Part shown: positions 9,444 through 17,599 of the stretch, piece after piece
Numbering within the stretch: position 1 is the first letter of the stretch
Layout: every line of letters begins with the position of its first letter
NCBI RefSeq assembly: GCF_001428845.1
Contig: NZ_LMIU01000001.1
Span: forward strand, 1,134,595-1,198,594
DNA: 64,000 bases
Source: Achromobacter sp. Root83
GTDB lineage: Bacteria; Pseudomonadota; Gammaproteobacteria; Burkholderiales; Burkholderiaceae_B
Direction: 5' to 3'
Position numbers and translations under genes: made by a program
Notes under the pieces: generated by a model
Told to the model about the DNA's origin: nothing
The model's database searches: none
What the model saw: the letters and a program-made list of their open reading frames with translations, nothing else

Positions 9444-10040
9444 ATGTCTATTCCCATACGCCTCATCGTGGGACTGGGTAATCCCGGTCCCGACTACGAA
9501 ACCACCCGGCATAACGCCGGCTTCTGGCTGGCCGACCACCTGGCGGACGACTTGCGCACGTCTTTTGCGCTGGAGAAGTCCTTCTTCGGCATGGTCGCCA
9601 AGTCGCGCCTGGGCGCCGACAACGTGCTGCTGCTCAAACCCATCACCTACATGAACAAGTCCGGCCAGGCGGTCGGGGCGCTGGCGCGCTTCTACAAGCT
9701 GGCGCCGGAGCAGGTGCTGGTGCTGCACGATGAACTGGACTTGATGCCGGGCCAGGTGAAGCTCAAGCAGGGCGGCGGACACGCGGGCCATAACGGCCTG
9801 AAAGACATCCAGGCCGTGCTGGGCAGCCCAAATTTCTGGCGCCTGCGCATCGGCATCGGCCATCCGCGCACGCTCGGCCTGGCGCAGCAGGTGGCCGACT
9901 TCGTGCTGCATCCGCCCCGCCGCGATGAACAGAAGGCGATCGAAGCCGTCATCGACCGCTGCCGCGCGGTCGTGCCGGCCATGCTGGCGGGCGATTTTCC
10001 CTTGGCCACGCGCCAATTGCATAGCGGCAACGAATCCTGA
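9444..10040 (+). CDS. pth: Peptidyl-tRNA hydrolase
   Basis: Releases tRNA from peptidyl-tRNA that drops off the ribosome. The protein has 198 residues. The N-terminus [21 protein letters not shown] carries the conserved Asn and the catalytic His of TRHNAGF; the [26 protein letters not shown] region (residues about 95-120) is the second Pth signature. The stop overlaps the start of the next gene (TGATG). Confidence 0.97.
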   Translation: MSIPIRLIVGLGNPGPDYETTRHNAGFWLADHLADDLRTSFALEKSFFGMVAKSRLGADNVLLLKPITYMNKSGQAVGALARFYKLAPEQVLVLHDELDLMPGQVKLKQGGGHAGHNGLKDIQAVLGSPNFWRLRIGIGHPRTLGLAQQVADFVLHPPRRDEQKAIEAVIDRCRAVVPAMLAGDFPLATRQLHSGNES

Positions 10041-10819
10041 TGGACGCCGGCCAGCCGTCCCCCTCCCGCAGGACATTGCGGTTTCGCAGCGAGATCGCGG
10101 ACTTCTGGCGCTTCATCCGCCATCCGCATCCCGTCTCGCGCCAGCCGGGACGAACCCAGGCCAGCGGGCTGGTGGCGGATTGGTGGCCGGGCGTCGGCCC
10201 GGGTCGCATCCTGGCCTGGGCCGCCGTGCTGTGGGCCGTGAATCTGTTTGCGCTGGGCCCCGTGGCCGTCGCCGCCGCGGGCCTGGGCGGCGTCACCCAT
10301 CGGCTGGACCCCCACAACATACCCTGGCTAACCGCCGTCCTGTGGGCGCCGCTGGTCGAGGAAATGCTGTTCCGGTACGGATTGCGCCGGCCCCTGCAAG
10401 TCCTGTGGCTGATCCCGGCGCTGGTCCCCGTGGTGCTTTGGGGTCCCAAGGTGTGGACGGGCCTGCTGCTGGCCGCCTTCATCATCCTGGCATGCTGGGG
10501 CACCCGCCAACGCGCGGAGCCGCTGAAAGGCTGGGACACAACCTGGAGGCGGTACTACCTGAAGCACTTCGGCCTGGTGTTCCATCTGGTCGCGCTGACG
10601 TTCGCCGCGGTCCACCTGACCAACTTCGTCTTCAACAAGACGCCGTACTGGCTGCTGCCGCTGCTGGTGCTGCCGCAGTGGCTGACCGGCCTGGTGCTCG
10701 GCTGGATGCGCGTGCGGCGCGGCATCGGCGCGGCCATCCTGCTGCATTCCATCTTCAATGCCGGTCCCATCCTGCTGATCTGGGCCGTCATGCGCTGGGT
10801 GCCCGCCGCGGCGAATTAG
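10040..10819 (+). CDS. CPBP-family intramembrane metalloprotease (CAAX protease-like)
   Basis: A 259-residue multi-pass membrane protein. The three CPBP/Abi motifs are present in order: VEEMLFR (EExxxR, about residues 110-116), the second-helix motif AAVHLTNF and LLHSIFNAGP (HxxxN/D). These form the metal site of the Rce1-like protease family. Substrates are generally unknown in proteobacteria; some relatives protect against bacteriocins. ATG 10040 overlaps the pth stop, so the pair is translationally coupled. Confidence 0.85.
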   Translation: MDAGQPSPSRRTLRFRSEIADFWRFIRHPHPVSRQPGRTQASGLVADWWPGVGPGRILAWAAVLWAVNLFALGPVAVAAAGLGGVTHRLDPHNIPWLTAVLWAPLVEEMLFRYGLRRPLQVLWLIPALVPVVLWGPKVWTGLLLAAFIILACWGTRQRAEPLKGWDTTWRRYYLKHFGLVFHLVALTFAAVHLTNFVFNKTPYWLLPLLVLPQWLTGLVLGWMRVRRGIGAAILLHSIFNAGPILLIWAVMRWVPAAAN

Positions 10820-10915
10820 CGGGGCCGCATGCCCGCCTCCCGCCCAGGTTCCCATTCGCCCGGGCGGGGTAAACTAGAACGTTAACGATCAATACCGTAC
10901 TTACACAGGATTCCC

Positions 10916-12007
10916 ATGGCTCTGCAATGCGGCATCGTCGGCCTGCCCAACGTTGGCAAATCGACACTCTTCAATGCTCTGACCCGCGCCGGCATCGCCG
11001 CCGAGAACTACCCGTTCTGCACCATCGAACCCAACGTCGGTGTGGTCGAGGTGCCGGATCCGCGTCTGCAGAAGCTGGCTGAAATCGTCAAGCCCGAACG
11101 CATCCTGTCGGCCACCGTCGAATTCGTCGACATCGCGGGCCTGGTCGCCGGCGCGAGCAAGGGCGAAGGCCTGGGCAACCAGTTCCTGTCGCACATCCGC
11201 GAAACCGACGCCATCGTCAACGTGGTGCGCTGCTTCGAAGACCCCAACGTGATCCACGTGGCCGGCAAGGTCGACCCCATCGCCGACATCGAAGTCATCG
11301 AGACCGAACTTGCCCTGGCTGACCTGCAGACCGCCGAAAAGGCCCTGCAACGCCACCAGAAGACCGCGCGTTCGGGCGACAAGGAAGCGCAGCGCATCGT
11401 GGCCGTGCTGGAAAAGTGCATCGCCCAGTTGAACGAAGCCAAGCCCATCCGCGCGCTGGACCTGACCACCGAGGAAAAGGCCGACATCGCCCAGCTCTGC
11501 TTCATCACCGCCAAGCGCGCGATGTACGTGGGCAACGTCGCCGACGACGGCTTCACCAACAACCCGCTGCTCGACCGCCTGACCGAATTCGCCGCGTCCC
11601 GCAACGCACCGGTCGTGGCCATCTGCGCCGCCATCGAATCCGAAATCGTTGACCTGGACGACGCCGACCGCCAGGCCTTCCTGTCCGACATGGGCATGGA
11701 AGAACCGGGCCTGAACCGCCTGATCCGCGCCGCCTTCAAGCTGCTGGGCCTGCAAACGTACTTCACCGCGGGCGTGAAGGAAGTGCGCGCCTGGACGGTC
11801 GCGATCGGCGCCACCGCGCCGCAGGCCGCAGGCGTCATCCACACCGACTTCGAACGCGGCTTCATCCGCGCGCAGACGATCGCCTATGAAGACTTCATTG
11901 CCTACAAGGGCGAGCAGGGCGCGAAGGAAGCGGGCAAGATGCGCGCGGAAGGGAAGGAATACATCGTGCAGGATGGGGACGTGATGAACTTTTTGTTCAA
12001 CGTCTGA
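10916..12007 (+). CDS. ychF: Redox-regulated ribosome-binding ATPase YchF
   Basis: OLA1/YchF-subfamily P-loop protein, 363 residues, that hydrolyses ATP rather than GTP. The G1 loop is [14 protein letters not shown], with [14 protein letters not shown] as the G3 region. A TGS domain occupies the C-terminus (about 280-363). The AGG of the ACAGGATTCCC leader precedes ATG 10916. It is a stand-alone gene with strong hairpins behind it. Confidence 0.98.
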   Translation: MALQCGIVGLPNVGKSTLFNALTRAGIAAENYPFCTIEPNVGVVEVPDPRLQKLAEIVKPERILSATVEFVDIAGLVAGASKGEGLGNQFLSHIRETDAIVNVVRCFEDPNVIHVAGKVDPIADIEVIETELALADLQTAEKALQRHQKTARSGDKEAQRIVAVLEKCIAQLNEAKPIRALDLTTEEKADIAQLCFITAKRAMYVGNVADDGFTNNPLLDRLTEFAASRNAPVVAICAAIESEIVDLDDADRQAFLSDMGMEEPGLNRLIRAAFKLLGLQTYFTAGVKEVRAWTVAIGATAPQAAGVIHTDFERGFIRAQTIAYEDFIAYKGEQGAKEAGKMRAEGKEYIVQDGDVMNFLFNV

Positions 12008-12014
12008 TCGTCAT

Positions 12015-12089
12015 CCGGTCCCGCATTCGCCGGGACCGGAATCTGTTTGAAGCGAGGCCCCGGAAAGAAATCCTCTCTCCGGGGCCTCG
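12015..12089. terminator. Two tandem hairpins between convergent genes
   Basis: CCGGTCCCG/CGGGACCGG (12015-12023 and 12031-12039) and the perfect 12-base stem CGAGGCCCCGGA/TCCGGGGCCTCG (12053-12064 and 12078-12089) lie between ychF and the convergent Bug-protein gene. They can work in both directions. T-tracts are short, so efficiency is uncertain. Confidence 0.65.
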
Positions 12090-12108
12090 GCGTTTGGCGC
12101 CCGCGTTT

Positions 12109-13125
12109 TCAACCCGCCTGAACGTACCCCGTCACCCGGATCATCTCCTTGTACTTCGCCACCTCGCGCGCATAGGCGGCGGCCGCATCCTCCAGGCTCA
12201 TGCGGGGCGAAACGTTGCGTCCATCCGCTTCCAGTTTGGCGATGACGGTCTTGTCTTCCAGGGCGTGGCCGATTGCCTTGTTCAGGGCTTCCTTGACGGC
12301 TACGGGCGTGCCTTTCTTCACGTAGTAGCCGGCGTAGCTGGCGTATTCGAAATCGGCCAGCGCGGGCGTGTCGGCGATGCTGGGCACGTGCGCCAGCACG
12401 GCGGGCTTGTTCTTCGACAGCACGGCGATCGCCTTGAATCGTCCGCCCTTGATCATTTCCAGCATCGACGCCTGGAAGGGCATGATGCTGAAATCGATCT
12501 GGCCGCCGGCCAGATCCTGGATGACGGGTGCGGTGCCGCTGTAGGGCACGTGCGTGAACGGCACCTTCACGACCTTGCCCAGGTGTTCCGTGATCAGGTG
12601 GTAGAGGGATCCGACTCCCACCGTTCCGTAGGTCAGGGACTCGGATGCATCGCGCTGGCCGGCCAGTTTCAGGAAGTCTTCGACCGAGTTGACGGGCAGC
12701 TCGGCGCGCACCAGCAGCACCAGATGCGTGATGGTGATGGGCTGGAGGCTCTCGAAGGCGTCGGGCTGGTAGCGGACGGCGCGGTTGGTCAGCGGCGGCA
12801 GAATCAGTTCGTTCTGCGTGCCCTGGAAGAATATGCCGCCGTCGGCTTTGGCATTGAGCACCTTGGAGGCCGCGATCGTGCCGGTGGCGCCGCCCAGGTT
12901 TTCAACCACGACCCGCGCGCCGAGGCTGTCGCCGATGGGGCCGCTCAGGATGCGCGCGCTGACGTCGCTGGGGCCGCCGGCGGGGTAGGGAACCATCATG
13001 CTGACCGGGCCAGCGGGATAGGCCTGCGCCTGGGCGGATTTCATCCACAAGGCGGCGGGCGCGAACGCCAGCGCGGCGCTGGCTTTGAGTAGGGAACGGC
13101 GGGTCTGCAAAGCGTGTGACGTCAT
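12109..13125 (-). CDS. Bug-family (TctC) substrate-binding protein
   Basis: Periplasmic solute-binding protein of the tripartite tricarboxylate transporter group, very numerous in Bordetella and Achromobacter. The 338-residue product starts at ATG 13125, placed by an upstream AGGTGA; the frame opens at a GTG three codons earlier. The signal region has TRRSLLKAS followed by a hydrophobic stretch and SAQAQA, so export could be Sec or Tat. The mature start VSMMVPYPAGGPSDVSAR is the Bug hallmark. No TctA/TctB membrane genes are nearby. It follows the M20 peptidase gene by about 50 bases, so its ligand may be that enzyme's substrate or product. Confidence 0.93.
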   Translation of the reverse strand: MTSHALQTRRSLLKASAALAFAPAALWMKSAQAQAYPAGPVSMMVPYPAGGPSDVSARILSGPIGDSLGARVVVENLGGATGTIAASKVLNAKADGGIFFQGTQNELILPPLTNRAVRYQPDAFESLQPITITHLVLLVRAELPVNSVEDFLKLAGQRDASESLTYGTVGVGSLYHLITEHLGKVVKVPFTHVPYSGTAPVIQDLAGGQIDFSIMPFQASMLEMIKGGRFKAIAVLSKNKPAVLAHVPSIADTPALADFEYASYAGYYVKKGTPVAVKEALNKAIGHALEDKTVIAKLEADGRNVSPRMSLEDAAAAYAREVAKYKEMIRVTGYVQAG

Positions 13126-13177
13126 GAAAATCACCTGGTGAGAATGCAGGGTGGTCGGGCGGCGGTCTGGGCGCCGG

Positions 13178-14347
13178 CTACCACTGGGTGTGGGAAAGCC
13201 GCAGTATCGTGTTCAGCACCGCCTGTCCCCGGGGGACGATGGTGCCGACCTCGCAATATTCATCCAGGGTGTGGAATTTGCCGCCGACGGGGCCGGTGCC
13301 GCACAGCGTGATGGCGCCCAGGCTGGACGTCACGCCCGAGTCCGCGCAGCCGCCGCTGAATTCCGCCTCGGCCTTGTGGCCGATCGCGCCCAGTTCGGCC
13401 TGGTATAGCTCGAACAGTTTGCGCGATTGGGCGGTGGGCACGAAGGGTTTGAATTCGCCGGTGATGTCCAGCTTGGACAAGGTGCCCTTGATGAAGGATT
13501 TGTTGCAGATGCAGCGGATGCTTCCGACCAGGGATTCGCGCTGCTCCAGGTTGAAGATGCGCAGGTCGATCGCCGCGCTGGCCGATGGGGCGGAGGTGTT
13601 GACGGACAGTCCGCCGTTGACCAGGCCGACGTTGACGGTGACGCCCGCGTCGATGTCGGTCAGGGCGTCCAGCGCGACGACCTTGTGCGCCAGTTCGGAG
13701 ATCGCGCTGATGCCTTCGGCGAAATTCGCGCCGGAGTGCGCGGCCTTGCCTTCGATTTCCATGTTGAAGAACACGCCACCCTTGCGGCCGGTCACGACGT
13801 TGCCCGACGGGCGTCCGGGTTCGGCGTTGAAGACGAAACCGGCCTGTTTGCCGAACGTGGTGATCGCGTCCTTGCTGAGCGGGGAGCCGATCTCTTCGTC
13901 GCAGGTGAACAGGCCGGTGACTTCGGGTACGTCCTTGCCACTGCGGGCGATCGCGGCCAGCAGGAAGGCGTTCATGACGATGCCCGATTTCATGTCGGCG
14001 ACGCCCGGGCCGTAAGCGCGGCCGGCCTCGATGCGGAACGGCCGCCGGGCGGCTTCGCCCGCCGGGAAGACGGTGTCACAATGCCCCATCAGCAATACCG
14101 GCTTGCCCACGGTGCTGCCGCGATTCGCCGTGACGGAGATGGCGGCTTCGATGTCGCCCGCGTAGTGCGACGTGACGGTCAGCCCATGCAAGGAGAAGAA
14201 CGCTTCCAGGCGCCGGAACACGCGCGCCACGCCCGGCTTGTCATAGCTGTTGGAGTCGATATTGACGATATCGGCCAGCAGGGCAAGCATGGCCGGTTGC
14301 TGGCTTTCAAGCCATTGCGCCGCGGTGAGTCCGTTGTCCAGTGTCAT
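13178..14347 (-). CDS. M20-family metallopeptidase (glutamate carboxypeptidase type)
   Basis: A 389-residue zinc exopeptidase of the M20/CPG2 type, removing a C-terminal residue from acyl-amino acids or small peptides. Motifs: LLMGHCDTVFP (first His and Asp ligands, about residues 84-94), GVADMKSG (bridging Asp), TCDEEIGSP (catalytic Glu-Glu), and a C-terminal KFHTLDEYCE with the last His ligand. A dimerisation lid lies around residues 175-290. There is no signal peptide, so the protein is cytoplasmic. It is divergent from an IclR regulator across an 80-base region with a nested palindrome, which implies direct control. The exact substrate is not determinable. Confidence 0.9.
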   Translation of the reverse strand: MTLDNGLTAAQWLESQQPAMLALLADIVNIDSNSYDKPGVARVFRRLEAFFSLHGLTVTSHYAGDIEAAISVTANRGSTVGKPVLLMGHCDTVFPAGEAARRPFRIEAGRAYGPGVADMKSGIVMNAFLLAAIARSGKDVPEVTGLFTCDEEIGSPLSKDAITTFGKQAGFVFNAEPGRPSGNVVTGRKGGVFFNMEIEGKAAHSGANFAEGISAISELAHKVVALDALTDIDAGVTVNVGLVNGGLSVNTSAPSASAAIDLRIFNLEQRESLVGSIRCICNKSFIKGTLSKLDITGEFKPFVPTAQSRKLFELYQAELGAIGHKAEAEFSGGCADSGVTSSLGAITLCGTGPVGGKFHTLDEYCEVGTIVPRGQAVLNTILRLSHTQW

Positions 14348-14361
14348 TCCTTATTCCTTAG

Positions 14362-14387
14362 GTATTATTATTTAATACTTAGTATTA
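14362..14387. promoter_or_regulatory. Nested palindromic operator, probable IclR site
   Basis: Three half-sites, GTATTA (14362-14367), TAATAC (14373-14378) and GTATTA (14382-14387), give two overlapping perfect palindromes with 5- and 3-base spacers. The stretch is AT-rich in a GC-rich genome and sits midway between the divergent M20 peptidase and IclR genes. It also supplies -10-like sequence on both strands. Confidence 0.6.
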
Positions 14388-14428
14388 TTATGCGCTACCA
14401 GGGCGCAGCTCGACCATTAGGTAAAACG

Positions 14429-15199
14429 ATGACGACGAATGCACTGTACGTAGGGTCCGTGGGCAAGGCGTTCCAGGTGCTGGACTGTTTCAAGAGCGCG
14501 GCGGGCGACCTGAGCCTGACGGAAATCATGGAGCGCAGCGGGCTGGACAAGAGCGCCGCGCAGCGCTATGCCTACACGCTGTGTGCCGAGGGATATCTGG
14601 AGCAGAACGCGGGGACGCGGCGGTACCGCCTGGGCACCGGCATGCTGAACCTGACCTTCCATTTCCTGCGCACGCACGCGCTGGTGGAAGCGCTGAACCC
14701 CATCATGCTGGACCTGTCGCAAGCCACGGGCGAGAAGATCAGCCTGTCGTTGCGGGATGGCGATGAGCTTGTCCATGTCATGCGGCACCAGACCCAGACC
14801 GAGCACTACCATGCGTCGCTGGTTGGCCGGCGGGTGCCTTTGTATTGCACGGCCGGCGGGCGCGCGGTGTTGTCGCGGCTGAGCGAGGCCGAGTTGTCCG
14901 CGCAGTTGGCGGGGATGGAACTGTCAGCCCACACGCCCAAGACCTTGACGACTGCCAGGGCGGTCAAGGCAGAGGTCAAGAAGGCGCGCGAACAGGGTTA
15001 CGCGCTGGTCGTGGACGAGTTCATCGTGGGCGAGGTCAGCCTGGGCGCGGCGGTGACGAATGCGCAGGGCGAGGCCTATGGGGCGCTGCATGTGGCGGGC
15101 GCCTCCCACGCGTGGACGGGCGACGCCTACGCGGCGAAGTTCGCGCCTTTGCTGTTGCAGGCCATCGCCCAGTTCCAGCGCCGCAATCCGGAAGATTGA
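14429..15199 (+). CDS. IclR-family transcriptional regulator
   Basis: A 256-residue regulator starting at ATG 14429 after AGGTAA; the open frame continues far upstream only because the opposite strand codes. The winged HTH (about residues 8-70) includes FQVLDCFKSAAGDLSLTEI and GLDKSAAQRYAYTL; the effector domain (about 80-250) has VGRRVPLYCTAGGRAVLS and the family-typical late motif ALHVAGASHAW. It is divergent from the M20 peptidase/Bug pair and probably controls them through the palindrome between the starts. Confidence 0.92.
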   Translation: MTTNALYVGSVGKAFQVLDCFKSAAGDLSLTEIMERSGLDKSAAQRYAYTLCAEGYLEQNAGTRRYRLGTGMLNLTFHFLRTHALVEALNPIMLDLSQATGEKISLSLRDGDELVHVMRHQTQTEHYHASLVGRRVPLYCTAGGRAVLSRLSEAELSAQLAGMELSAHTPKTLTTARAVKAEVKKAREQGYALVVDEFIVGEVSLGAAVTNAQGEAYGALHVAGASHAWTGDAYAAKFAPLLLQAIAQFQRRNPED

Positions 15200-15217
15200 G
15201 GCCAGGCGGAAGCTGGG

Positions 15218-15667
15218 TCAGGCGGCTTTTTGCCTGTCGCCGGCCGCATGCAGGAAATTCTCTTCCAGCACGCTCAGCACGCGGTTCAGCGTGTCGATAT
15301 CGGCGGCCGACAGGCCCTTGAGCGACTCTTCGAAGAAAGCCGCGCGTTTTGGCAAGGCCTGATTCACGACGGCCTGTCCGGCCGGCGTCAGGCTGGCGTT
15401 CGTCAGCCGGTTGTCCTGCGCGTCCACGGCGCGCGCGATCCATCCCAGCTTCTCCATGGCCTGCAATTGGCGCGTCAGCGATGCGGGATCCAGCCGGCAG
15501 CGTTCGGCCAGGTGCTTTTGCGAACACGGGCCGTTTTCATGCAGCGCAAGCAGGATGCGCCATCGCGGCAGCGCGTGACCGACCTTGCTGCTGAACGCGC
15601 TTTGCATCACGCGGTAGGTCTGGCCCATGTGCTGGATGACTTGAAGGCCGTGTTGTTGTTTGGGCAA
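15218..15667 (-). CDS. MarR-family transcriptional regulator
   Basis: A 149-residue winged-helix repressor: dimer helices at both ends and a central HTH (PRWRILLALHENGPCSQKHL, RCRLDPASLTRQLQAME) with the wing around VDAQDNRLTNASLT. The chosen start is TTG 15667, preceded at normal spacing by GGAGAG inside the end of the pump gene; an ATG at 15628 is the next option. It lies directly behind a DHA2-type pump gene in the same operon, the usual EmrR/MarR arrangement, so it likely represses the pump through the palindrome upstream of that gene. Confidence 0.88.
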   Translation of the reverse strand: MPKQQHGLQVIQHMGQTYRVMQSAFSSKVGHALPRWRILLALHENGPCSQKHLAERCRLDPASLTRQLQAMEKLGWIARAVDAQDNRLTNASLTPAGQAVVNQALPKRAAFFEESLKGLSAADIDTLNRVLSVLEENFLHAAGDRQKAA

Positions 15668-15670
15668 AGG

Positions 15671-17281
15671 CTACTCTCCGACGCCGGCGGGCTCCGGCTT
15701 GGACGGCCGGGCCAATTGCACCAGGGGCACGCGCCGCACGCACCAGATCGCGAAGATGGCCACGGCCAGGGCGATGAGCTGCCCTTCATGGATGGCGCCC
15801 ACCAGCGCGACCCGCGCGATCTCGATCAGCGACGTTCCATCCTGGCCTCGATGCGCCAATTGTGCCAGGAACTCGGTCTGCGCCGCGGGATTGACCAGCA
15901 TCTGGGGATCGTTCAGTTCCGGCAGCCATTGCGCGGACGCGCCCCGCAGGGTGGATTCGACGCCGTTGAAGTAGCTATGGCTGACCATGGTGCCGACGAC
16001 CGCCGTGCCCAGCATGCCGCCGATCATGCGCAGGGACTGCAGCAGCGCGGTGGCGATGCCCAGGTGGCTGCGCCCCGCGGTCTGCTGCGCGAAGACGGTC
16101 AGGTTGGGCATGATGAATCCCATGCCCAGGCCGGCCATCAGCATGTAGATGGCGATGAGCGCATGTGACGTATAGCTATGGGTCGTAACAATCCCCAGGC
16201 AGGAAAACGCCATCAGGATGAAGCCGGCGTACAGCATGCGGTTGGGATTGCGGATGCGGGTGATGATGCGTCCGTTGACGATGCTGCCGACGGTGATGAA
16301 GACGACCATGGGGGTGATCAGCAGGCCGGCATCCTGGGGCGACAGGCCAAAACCGCCTTGCAGCAGCAGCGGCGCGTAGAACAGCAGTGAATACATCGTC
16401 ACGCCCACCAGCAGGGCCAGCGTGAAAAGGGTGGCCAGCCCGCGGTTGCGGAACATGTCCAGGGGCAGGAGCGGATGCGGGCAGCGCTTCTCCCACCAGA
16501 TCAGCACGGCGAAGGACGCGACGCTGCCCGCGCCCAGCAGCACGAGGGGAAGGCTGAAACCTTCCTTGGGCAGCAATTCCACCAGCAGTTGCAGGCTGCC
16601 CAGCGCCAGGGCGATCAGCAGGGCGCCCTGCCAGTCGAGCCGCACCTTGCCGGAGGTGTGGTTGCGAAGATGCGGCAAGTAGCGCGCCACGAACCAGAGG
16701 CCCAGGATGCCGATCGGCAGGTTGACGTAGAAGACCGAGCGCCAGCCGTAGTGCTCGGTCAGCGCGCCGCCCAGGGTCGGGCCGACGGCGTTGGCGATGC
16801 CAAAGGCGGAACTGAGCATGACCTGCCACCGCAGCCGCACATGGGGATCGGGGAACAGGTCGGGGATGGACGCGAAGGCGGTGCCCACCAGCATGCCGCC
16901 GCCGATGCCCTGCAGCGCCCGCGCCAGCACCAGCGAGAGCATGGTGTCGGCGGCGCCGCACAGGGCCGACGCCAGCGTGAACAGCACGATGGCCGCGACC
17001 ACGAACGGCTTGCGGCCGTAATAATCGCCGAGCCGGCCGAAGATCGGCACCGTGATGACGGAGGTCAGCAGGTAAGACGTCGCTACCCATGCATACAGTT
17101 CGAAGCCCCGCAGTTCCGCCACAATGGTCGGAAGCGCCGTGCCCACCACCGTCTGGTCGATGGCGACCATCATCATGACGAAGCACATGCCCAGCATGGC
17201 CAGCAGGGTCTGCCGGAAAGGAAGGACCTGGCCGGGCGAGTGCGGAGTTGGCGGGACGGGGGGTGACATTGTTGGATGCAT
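15671..17281 (-). CDS. MFS drug efflux transporter, DHA2 (14-TM) family
   Basis: An inner-membrane proton antiporter resembling EmrB, with about 14 membrane helices in some 536 residues. Family signs are DQTVVGTALPTIVAEL in helix 1, GRLGDYYGRKP (motif A) and LQGIGGGMLVG (motif B region). Two starts fit, ATG 17281 and ATG 17269; neither has a clear ribosome site, and codons further up overlap the operator. A TAGAAT -10 at 17302-17307 would start transcription near 17295. It forms an operon with the MarR regulator, which points to export of an aromatic acid, antibiotic or similar inducer. Confidence 0.92.
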   Translation of the reverse strand: MHPTMSPPVPPTPHSPGQVLPFRQTLLAMLGMCFVMMMVAIDQTVVGTALPTIVAELRGFELYAWVATSYLLTSVITVPIFGRLGDYYGRKPFVVAAIVLFTLASALCGAADTMLSLVLARALQGIGGGMLVGTAFASIPDLFPDPHVRLRWQVMLSSAFGIANAVGPTLGGALTEHYGWRSVFYVNLPIGILGLWFVARYLPHLRNHTSGKVRLDWQGALLIALALGSLQLLVELLPKEGFSLPLVLLGAGSVASFAVLIWWEKRCPHPLLPLDMFRNRGLATLFTLALLVGVTMYSLLFYAPLLLQGGFGLSPQDAGLLITPMVVFITVGSIVNGRIITRIRNPNRMLYAGFILMAFSCLGIVTTHSYTSHALIAIYMLMAGLGMGFIMPNLTVFAQQTAGRSHLGIATALLQSLRMIGGMLGTAVVGTMVSHSYFNGVESTLRGASAQWLPELNDPQMLVNPAAQTEFLAQLAHRGQDGTSLIEIARVALVGAIHEGQLIALAVAIFAIWCVRRVPLVQLARPSKPEPAGVGE

Positions 17282-17282
17282 C

Positions 17283-17304
17283 AATGATTGATAGATCAAT
17301 CATT
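17283..17304. promoter_or_regulatory. MarR-type operator
   Basis: A perfect 10-base inverted repeat, AATGATTGAT-AG-ATCAATCATT, lies immediately upstream of the pump gene and overlaps the expected transcription start. Size and symmetry fit a MarR dimer site. Binding would block the pump-marR operon. Confidence 0.75.
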
Positions 17305-17599
17305 CTAGCCCTACAATCCGCCCGACAGAAAGTCGTCAGCTTGGGCGATCCCGCTAAGCGGCCCGATTTGTTACGATAGCGGTGTCTGTACGCTGGGTTA
17401 GCAGCGTCTTCAGCAGGCCTTCCTTGGTAGATCCTCCCTTGTCGCCCTTGCCGCAGGCTCGGCAGGAGCGAGGACACGCCCTGAAAGGCAGACAGTTCAA
17501 TAAGCCTGGCTGGCGGTTTCTGCCGGCAACGCACCTTCCCCGCGCCCGGCGCGGTGGTCGGCATCAAGGATTTCCAGTCGAGGTACCGACGGGGCAGCA
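17305..17599. other. Intergenic region between divergent pump and AsmA genes
   Basis: About 295 bases without a gene I can support. A small hairpin ACGCTG/CAGCGT lies near 17391-17408. The promoter of the AsmA gene must lie here, but no convincing -35/-10 pair is visible. Short open frames here lack ribosome sites and family features. Confidence 0.5.

Noticed and set aside
13427..14428. Plus-strand open frame leading into the IclR gene
   Set aside because: It is antisense to the M20 peptidase gene, which has all its catalytic motifs. The IclR protein begins at 14429 with its own ribosome site.
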